Positions 7,314-11,590 of a stretch of 11,590 bases of DNA are shown in pieces. This DNA comes from an uncultured Elusimicrobium sp. GTDB lineage: Bacteria; Elusimicrobiota; Elusimicrobia; Elusimicrobiales; Elusimicrobiaceae. The position numbers and the translations under genes were made by a program. Each line of letters starts with the position of its first letter. Position 1 is the stretch's first letter. Under the pieces are notes generated by a model. It made no database searches and was not told where the DNA came from. It saw nothing but the letters and a program-made list of their open reading frames with translations. The stretch is from the NCBI GenBank assembly GCA_946061795.1, contig CAMGSK010000034.1, positions 1 to 11,590 on the forward strand, given 5' to 3'.

Positions 7314-8233
7314 AGCAGCTCTCTGTCGTGGTGCCTGTGTATAATGAAGAGGAGATGATTGCTTTGTTTTTTGACGCGGCTGAGCGCGTACTTTCGGGGC
7401 GTTATGAATACGAATACGTGTTTGTCAACGACGGCAGCCGCGACGGCACTTTGTCCGCACTGAAAAAATTGGCCCTGCAATACCCCTGCGTCAAGATTAT
7501 TTCTTTTTCCCGCAATTTCGGCAAAGAAGCCGCCGTCACGGCCGGGTTGGCCGCGGCGCAGGCTCAGGCCGTGGTGGTGATGGACGCGGATTTGCAGGAC
7601 CCCGTGGAACTGATAGACGTGTTTTGGCAAAAATTTCAGGAAGGATATGAAAACGTTTACGGCCAGCGCACGGACCGCTCGTCCGATTCGTTTTTAAAAC
7701 GTTTTACTGCGCAAAGTTTTTACAAGATATACAATAAGCTGGCCGATTTCCCCATTCCCTATAATACCGGCGATTTCCGCCTGCTCAGTTTGCGCGCGGC
7801 GCGCGCGGTGGCGGAGCTGCCGGAGCGCGAGCGGTTTATGAAAGGGCTGTTTTCCTGGGTGGGATATAAAAGCGTTGCCGTGCCGTACGCCCGCGCTCCC
7901 CGGGCGGCGGGCAAAACGAAGTGGAACTGGTGGAATTTGTGGAATTTTGCCTTAGGCGGTTTGACTTCCGCCGCCACCATTCCGCTGAAACTGTGGACGT
8001 ATGCGGGGCTGGGAGTGTCTTTGTTCGCGTTTATTTTTGCGGGTTGGATTGCCTATAAGAAATTGGTGTGGGGCAACCCCGTCAGCGGCTACGCTTCCAT
8101 TATGGTCACGCTGTTGTTTTTCAGCGGCGTACAGCTCATTACGCTGGGCGTCATCGGCGAGTATTTAAGCCGTATTTTTGTGGAAGTGAAAAGGCGGCCG
8201 CCGTATTTGGTGGATGAAAAAATAAACTTTTAA
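7310..8233 (+). CDS. GtrB-type polyprenyl-phosphate glycosyltransferase (GT2)
   Basis: A 307-residue family 2 glycosyltransferase of the DPM1/GtrB/CsbB type. It transfers a sugar, often glucose, from a nucleotide donor to undecaprenyl phosphate on the cytoplasmic face. The GT-A fold opens with LSVVVPVYNEEE (4-15). Nucleotide and metal motifs are NDGSRDGT (40-47) and DADLQDP (92-98, DXD-like). RAAGKTKW (198-205) matches the family's R-x-x-G-x-[ST]-K-[WY] element. Two transmembrane helices follow at about 229-249 and 263-287, and the tail keeps GEYLSRIFVEVKRRPPY, usual for GtrB. The start at 7310 follows GGGAGGAG by seven bases and precedes the motif LSVVVP; an ATG at 7274 would add 12 residues inside the preceding gene. 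The four-base overlap with the GT39 gene and the shared terminator make a two-gene operon. No GtrA-like flippase gene is adjacent. Confidence 0.94.
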   Translation: MKQLSVVVPVYNEEEMIALFFDAAERVLSGRYEYEYVFVNDGSRDGTLSALKKLALQYPCVKIISFSRNFGKEAAVTAGLAAAQAQAVVVMDADLQDPVELIDVFWQKFQEGYENVYGQRTDRSSDSFLKRFTAQSFYKIYNKLADFPIPYNTGDFRLLSLRAARAVAELPERERFMKGLFSWVGYKSVAVPYARAPRAAGKTKWNWWNLWNFALGGLTSAATIPLKLWTYAGLGVSLFAFIFAGWIAYKKLVWGNPVSGYASIMVTLLFFSGVQLITLGVIGEYLSRIFVEVKRRPPYLVDEKINF

Positions 8234-8238
8234 TGTTT

Positions 8239-8267
8239 AACGCCCCCGGATAACCGGGGGCGTTTTT
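8239..8267 (+). terminator. shared terminator between convergent genes
   Basis: AACGCCCCCGG at 8239-8249 pairs perfectly with CCGGGGGCGTT at 8254-8264 (11 bp, 4-base loop), and the T-run continues to 8267. It lies 5 bases after the GtrB stop and 1 base beyond the MATE stop on the other strand. The T-run favours the + strand; the stem could also serve minus transcripts, although the T-run on that side is broken. Confidence 0.88.
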
Positions 8268-8268
8268 C

Positions 8269-9681
8269 TCAGGACAAAGGTTTACACTGCGGCGGGCAGA
8301 ATTTTTTGCCGAGGAAAAAGTTTTGTTTGTATTTGGCAAAATACCCGCGGAGCATAAAATACGTCAGTAGGCTGGAAAGAAAATCCGCCGTCGGCGGCGC
8401 GAAGAATACGCCGTCCAGCCCAAAGAAAAGCGGCAGGATGAGCACCAGCGGAATAATCATCAGCACTTGGCGCGAGAGGCTCAGCGCCGCGGCGCGCAGA
8501 GGCTTGTTGATGGCTTGGAAAAAACTGCTTCCCAAAATTTGCAGCGCGTCGCACGCCGTCATAATGTTTAAAATGCGCACCACGCGCGTGGCCAGCGCAA
8601 TAAGTTCCTGGTCGGAATTGTTAAAAATACGCACGATGTACGGCGCAAAGAACAAAGAAATCATAGAACCGCAAAATCCCACCGTCATGCCCCACCTCAG
8701 CGCCATTTTGAGCGTTTGGAAGGAGGTGGCGTATTTGCGCGCTCCGAAGTTGTAGCCGATCAACGGCTGCGCCCCTTGGCTGAGGCCGAACAAAGGCATC
8801 AGAAAAATGGTGTTTGCGCTGATGGCGATGCCCATGGCCGATACGGCCACATTGCCCCCGTAGCGCAGCAGCGCGTGGTTTAACAGGAAATTAAGCGCGC
8901 TGGAGGCCAACTGGAAAATGGACTGGGAAAGCCCGATAAGCATGGTGGCCGACAAGATACGCCAGCGCATGCGCATATAACGCCATTGGAGGCGGTAGCG
9001 GCTTTTTTTGTTTAAGAAGAACAACATGATCCACGCAAAAGACACCACCTGCCCGCATACCGTGGCCGTGGCCGCGCCGCGCATTCCCCAGCCAAAGACG
9101 AAAATAGTCAGCGGCGCGACCGTTAAATTTAGAAACGCGCCGATAAACTGCGTGGCCATGGCCGTTTTGGGATGTCCGGCGGAACGGATAAAATTGTTCA
9201 TGCCTGCGCCTACGTTGAACAAAGCGTATCCGGGCAGTACCACCTGCATATACGGCACAGCGTACGGTAAGGTGACTTCGTCCGCCCCTAGAAACAGCAA
9301 AATGGGATGCAGAAAAACATATCCCAACGTCATGAGCGTCAAGCTCAGCAGCGTCAGTGCGGAGAAAGCGTTGCCCAAAATCAGCCGGGCTTCTTCTTCA
9401 TTTTTTTCTCCCAGACGGATGGAAAACAGCGCGTTGGCTCCCACCCCGATGAGCACGCTGAACGCCAAAAAGAAAAATCCTATTGGAAATAGCAGCGTAA
9501 TGCCCGCAATGCCCGGCGCGCCGAACTCATGCCCCACGTAAACGCGGGAAATGATGTTGTATAGCGCGCTGACGAACATGCCCGCCACGGCCGGAGCCGA
9601 AAATTTAATCAGCAGGCTGGAGAGTGTGCGCGCTTTGAAGGGGTTGGCGCTTAGGCGTTTTAATTTCTTTTTTTTGCGCAT
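8269..9681 (-). CDS. MATE-family multidrug/metabolite efflux transporter
   Basis: A polytopic inner membrane protein of the MatE family, which exports drugs or metabolites in exchange for Na+ or H+. From ATG 9681 it is 470 residues with about 12 hydrophobic segments in two related halves. Each half opens with a family-like stretch: KFSAPAVAGMFVSALYNI in the first and IGLSQSIFQLASSALNF in the second. GLSQGAQPLIGYNFGAR is a strong MATE/MepA-type signature. The N-terminus is unusually basic (MRKKKKLKRLSANPFK). A TTG at 9741 would add 20 residues, but it sits within the likely promoter, so I prefer 9681 even though no strong ribosome binding site is visible before it. The gene converges with the glycosyltransferase pair and is divergent from the ankyrin gene. 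Substrate specificity cannot be read from the sequence. Confidence 0.9.
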   Translation of the reverse strand: MRKKKKLKRLSANPFKARTLSSLLIKFSAPAVAGMFVSALYNIISRVYVGHEFGAPGIAGITLLFPIGFFFLAFSVLIGVGANALFSIRLGEKNEEEARLILGNAFSALTLLSLTLMTLGYVFLHPILLFLGADEVTLPYAVPYMQVVLPGYALFNVGAGMNNFIRSAGHPKTAMATQFIGAFLNLTVAPLTIFVFGWGMRGAATATVCGQVVSFAWIMLFFLNKKSRYRLQWRYMRMRWRILSATMLIGLSQSIFQLASSALNFLLNHALLRYGGNVAVSAMGIAISANTIFLMPLFGLSQGAQPLIGYNFGARKYATSFQTLKMALRWGMTVGFCGSMISLFFAPYIVRIFNNSDQELIALATRVVRILNIMTACDALQILGSSFFQAINKPLRAAALSLSRQVLMIIPLVLILPLFFGLDGVFFAPPTADFLSSLLTYFMLRGYFAKYKQNFFLGKKFCPPQCKPLS

Positions 9682-9731
9682 AATCGTAAGAAAGCCGCCC
9701 CGTACAAGCGGCGGATAAAGTTCTTTTTTAT

Positions 9732-9740
9732 ATTTTAGCA
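9732..9740 (-). promoter_or_regulatory. possible extended -10 promoter of the MATE gene
   Basis: On the minus strand 9740 to 9732 reads TGCTAAAAT, a TGN extension with a fair -10. No good -35 lies upstream. The transcript would start near 9725 and include a weak leader hairpin (9694-9698 with 9708-9712) before the ATG at 9681. Confidence 0.4.
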
Positions 9741-9775
9741 AATAAGGACTTCTTTTCCTTCCTTTGGAAATAGGC

Positions 9776-9781
9776 TATAAT
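9776..9781 (+). promoter_or_regulatory. -10 box of the ankyrin gene
   Basis: A consensus TATAAT lies 28 bases before the ATG at 9810, giving a leader of roughly 22 bases. It lacks the TGN extension seen at other promoters here, and the -35 region is T-rich without a clear hexamer. The ribosome binding site GGGAGA at 9800-9805 follows. Confidence 0.5.
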
Positions 9782-9809
9782 ATCAGAAAATCAGTTTCCG
9801 GGAGAAACT

Positions 9810-10433
9810 ATGCAAACGGGTTTAATGGTGGTCACCTTTCTGTTAGTGGCGGGCGGTGTATGGCTTTTGTTTTCCGGCCGCTCTTACCGACGGGATTTAC
9901 CCGGCCGCCAGAGGGATTTGTCGCTTTTGAAGAAATTTCAGCAAGCGACGAAGGACGTAGATATTAATAAAATGCAAAAAATAATCCGGGACAACGGGAC
10001 CGAATGGCTGACTCCGCAGGCAAAAGCCCAAGCGCTTCATCTGGCCGTTCTTTTGGAGAAAGAGGACCTGGCCCGTATGATGTTGGCGGCCGGAGCGGAT
10101 ACGGAGTTTTTGGTGGACGGTTCTACCGCATTGGAGACGGCTTGTATTTCCGTGCAGGAGGATAATCCGTCTTCCCTGACTGAAACGCAACGGCAAACCG
10201 CTTTTGCGATGATAGATTTGCTCCTGCAGTACGGGGCGGACGTGAACGGAAAGGATTTTGTTCCGATGTTTATCGCAGTCCAGACCGGAGATATTTCTCT
10301 GGCCCGGAAATTGCTGGAAGCCGGAGCGGATGTTAACAAAGTCAGCGAGGGTGACATAACCGTACTGGAACATGCGAAATTTTGTAAACAACACGAAATG
10401 GTGCAGTGGTTGCAGGAACACGGGGCGAAGTAA
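9810..10433 (+). CDS. membrane-anchored ankyrin-repeat protein
   Basis: A 207-residue protein with one N-terminal transmembrane helix (about 5-22) followed by basic residues (GRSYRRDLPGR). The positive-inside rule therefore puts the remainder in the cytoplasm. Ankyrin-type repeats are visible at about 74-99 (LHLAV...LAAGAD), 103-146 (with an insertion of roughly 15 residues, ending LLLQYGADVN), 149-177 (IAVQTGDISLARKLLEAGADVN) and a degenerate last copy at 180-207. Ankyrin stacks bind other proteins; no catalytic motif is present, so a scaffold or inhibitor-like role is only inference. The start is supported by GGGAGA five bases upstream and a TATAAT before that. No strong terminator follows directly, so some transcripts may read toward the pilin promoter. 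Its partner is not apparent from the neighbours. Confidence 0.87.
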   Translation: MQTGLMVVTFLLVAGGVWLLFSGRSYRRDLPGRQRDLSLLKKFQQATKDVDINKMQKIIRDNGTEWLTPQAKAQALHLAVLLEKEDLARMMLAAGADTEFLVDGSTALETACISVQEDNPSSLTETQRQTAFAMIDLLLQYGADVNGKDFVPMFIAVQTGDISLARKLLEAGADVNKVSEGDITVLEHAKFCKQHEMVQWLQEHGAK

Positions 10434-10487
10434 ACGCGCCGATTCTGACTTGGGTGGTGCCAGGGCTGTTTTAAAGAGTTTGTTTGT

Positions 10488-10552
10488 TCCGGCAAATTTT
10501 GTCTTAAATGAAAGATTAAAATGCTTGTCTAATGGCCCCTGCCGGATATATA
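10488..10552. repeat. nested dyad structure in the ankyrin-pilin gap
   Basis: The 234-base gap 10434-10667 is the longest here and holds no supported gene. Within it TCCGGCA (10488-10494) pairs with TGCCGGA (10540-10546). Inside that, ATTTT (10496-10500) and TCTT (10502-10505) face AAGA (10512-10515) and AAAAT (10518-10522). A possible promoter overlaps it: TTGTCT at 10525-10530 and TATATA at 10547-10552, 16 bases apart. It could be a structured RNA, a leader or chance. Confidence 0.3.
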
Positions 10553-10592
10553 AAAATTTTCGTTTGAAAAATGTTGTTTGGTTTGTATGAAT

Positions 10593-10620
10593 AAAACGCC
10601 TTGACGCGTTTTTTTTTTTT
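10593..10620 (+). terminator. candidate terminator overlapping the pilin promoter
   Basis: AAAACGC at 10593-10599 pairs with GCGTTTT at 10606-10612 (7 bp, 6-base loop). An uninterrupted run of 12 T covers 10609-10620. The stem is short, but the T-run is the longest in the window. It would end transcripts reading in from the ankyrin gene, and the same bases form the spacer of the pilin promoter. Confidence 0.45.
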
Positions 10621-10628
10621 GATAAATT
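10601..10628 (+). promoter_or_regulatory. pilin promoter with a 12-T spacer tract
   Basis: TTGACG at 10601-10606 is one base from the consensus -35. TAAATT at 10623-10628 is a fair -10 with a TGA extension (10620-10622). The 16-base spacer contains 12 consecutive T (10609-10620). A one-base slip would change the spacing to 15 or 17. The ribosome binding site GAGG (10659-10662) and ATG 10668 follow. Confidence 0.6.
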
Positions 10629-10667
10629 AGGGCGTAGCTTACTTTTTGGAATGAAAGCGAGGTCTTT

Positions 10668-11240
10668 ATGAAAAACCTTTCTAAAGGGCGTTTGGAAGGC
10701 TTTACGTTGATGGAGCTGTTGGTCGTGGTGTTGGTGATTGGGGTTTTGGCGGCAGTGGCCGTGCCCCAGTATCAGCGGTCCGTGGACAAAAGCCGCTACT
10801 CCACGCTTATGCCCGTAGCTGCCAGCGTGCGCAACGCGCAAGAGACGTTTTATATGGCTTCGGCGGCGTACAGTCCGGATTTGAGCGGCTTGGACGTGTC
10901 CTTGCCGGGAGAGGTACACGGGAGCCGTGCGGAATTGGGAAACGGAGTTAATGTGGAAGTATCGGCCGAAAACGGGAACGGCTTCGTTTCCGCCAGCAAA
11001 GAGGGATTGGATAACAAGTACGTCATGTATTTTGCCAATAGCACCAATTTTCCTAAAGAAGTGCATTGCGAAGCTTTGTCTTCCAGTGACCGGGCTAAAA
11101 AGTTGTGCACGGGTTTGGGCGGCCGGCAATTACACCAAATATGTATTGGAAGGAGCGGGAGCCGGGAGCCTGAGCGAAGCGGAAAGCGGCGGGAGCGACA
11201 CATCATCGGGGGGAGAAACGGAATCTCCTCTGCCAAGTGA
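10668..11240 (+). CDS. type IV pilin-like protein, frameshifted after residue 152
   Basis: A prepilin with a short basic leader and a G11/F12 cleavage site (KGRLEG then FTLMELLVVV), with the conserved Glu at mature position 5 (E16). The hydrophobic N-terminal helix runs to about residue 32, and PQYQRSVDKSRY follows. A prepilin peptidase would process it for a pilus or type II secretion-like fibre. C134 (VHCEALS) and C147 (KKLCTGLGG) look like the usual C-terminal disulfide pair. As read, the frame stays open to 11240 (190 residues), but after GLGG (149-152) the sequence becomes implausibly Arg/Ser-rich. The +1 frame from 11125 continues as GNYTKYVLEGAG, the natural ending of such pilins. One extra base, probably C11124 in GGCGGCCGGC, explains this. 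The start is supported by GAGG five bases upstream. The true product is therefore either 190 residues with a scrambled tail or about 294 if the frame is restored. Confidence 0.85.
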   Translation: MKNLSKGRLEGFTLMELLVVVLVIGVLAAVAVPQYQRSVDKSRYSTLMPVAASVRNAQETFYMASAAYSPDLSGLDVSLPGEVHGSRAELGNGVNVEVSAENGNGFVSASKEGLDNKYVMYFANSTNFPKEVHCEALSSSDRAKKLCTGLGGRQLHQICIGRSGSREPERSGKRRERHIIGGRNGISSAK

Positions 11241-11553
11241 GGGAAAAACCTATACTATCTCCGACATGGATCCGCAATTTCAAGCACTCTGGCAAGTATC
11301 TTTTAAAGGAAGCGGCGATACGATGGAAGACGATTTTTTATATTGGGACGGACAGACGGAAAGCATGCGTTCTAATATTAAATTGGTAGATCCTTATACC
11401 GTGCACTATATGGATTCCGACGGAAATGTCAGAGAAAGCATTATCTATGACCCTTCCCAACGCAGTATCACCACACGGAGCAGCGACGGAAGCGTTCGTG
11501 TGGAATATTTTACTCCGGAAGGGTATCATGATTGGGAGAGAATGGGAGTATAA
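11125..11553 (+). pseudogene. out-of-frame C-terminal part of the pilin-like gene
   Basis: This stretch is open in the +1 frame relative to the pilin start and ends at TAA 11551-11553, giving 142 residues. It begins GNYTKYVLEGAGAG, which reads as a direct continuation of the pilin. A low-complexity linker rich in Ser, Gly and Glu follows (SLSEAESGGSDTSSGGETES). A domain of about 100 residues comes last, with many aromatic and alternating polar residues and repeated short turns (DSDGN, SSDGS), suggesting beta strands. I do not recognise that domain. No ribosome binding site or sensible start lies near 11125, so this is not a separate gene by design. It is labelled a pseudogene fragment because the frame is broken; a sequencing error or programmed frameshift are the alternatives. 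Confidence 0.65.
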
Positions 11554-11590
11554 TATTTGTTGAGGTTTTTTTATTGAAGATGCAGTCCCG

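Noticed and set aside
10372..10590. A 72-codon + strand open frame running from the end of the ankyrin gene into the gap
   Set aside because: Its first third is out of frame inside the ankyrin gene, it has no ribosome binding site, and the product is not recognisable. The part in the gap could at most be a remnant.
9897..11129. A 410-codon open frame on the minus strand spanning the ankyrin gene, the gap and the pilin start
   Set aside because: It is antisense to two genes with clear domains and their own ribosome binding sites. Its product is rich in His, Arg and Gln without recognisable domains.
11554..11590. A T7 run and short AT-rich stretch after the pilin fragment
   Set aside because: There is no stem before the T-run and too little sequence remains to call a terminator or a promoter.

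Overview
The window reads as a compact bacterial chromosome segment of moderately high GC. It has short intergenic gaps and mostly single-gene units, each with its own promoter and stem-loop terminator. The best taxonomic pointer is the last gene, a type IV pilin-like protein. Its long hydrophobic prepilin helix (GFTLMELLVVVLVIG), PQYQRSVDKSRY junction and late Cys pair resemble the abundant pilin-like proteins of Elusimicrobiota. A gut Elusimicrobiota is therefore my working guess, made from memory of the family and not from a search.

Layout, left to right. (1) 1-204: the tail of a possible upstream + strand gene, then three stacked stem-loops. (2) 205-1944, minus: a membrane-anchored sulfatase-fold enzyme of the LTA synthase/phosphoglycerol transferase type. 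It is divergent from (3) thrS, 2029-3780, a threonyl-tRNA synthetase lacking the TGS domain. (4) 3901-5661: an exported GH3 beta-N-acetylhexosaminidase (NagZ-like). (5) 5784-7313 and 7310-8233: a translationally coupled pair, a GT39/PMT-type integral membrane glycosyltransferase followed by a GtrB-type polyprenyl-phosphate sugar transferase. (6) 8269-9681, minus: a MATE-family efflux pump, convergent with the pair across a shared terminator. (7) 9810-10433: a small membrane-anchored ankyrin-repeat protein. (8) 10434-10667: the longest gap (234 bases), with weak dyad structure and the pilin promoter. (9) 10668-11553: a pilin-like gene broken by a one-base frameshift near 11124.

How it fits together. 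Several genes concern the cell envelope: envelope polymer or lipid modification (sulfatase-fold enzyme), cell-wall glycan hydrolysis (GH3) and lipid-linked glycosylation (GtrB plus GT39). GtrB would load a sugar onto undecaprenyl phosphate on the cytoplasmic face, and the GT39 protein would use that lipid donor on the outer face. thrS is housekeeping. Four promoters share an extended -10 pattern (TGN followed by TATAMT or TAAATT), and a fifth candidate on the minus strand fits loosely.

The most interesting part is the pilin locus. Its predicted promoter carries a run of 12 T in the spacer between -35 and -10, which is a classical phase-variation architecture. Its coding region is split by a single extra base that separates the pilin body from a Ser/Gly/Glu-rich linker and an unrecognised C-terminal domain. 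I found no CRISPR array, insertion sequence, tRNA or rRNA, and no clear defence system.
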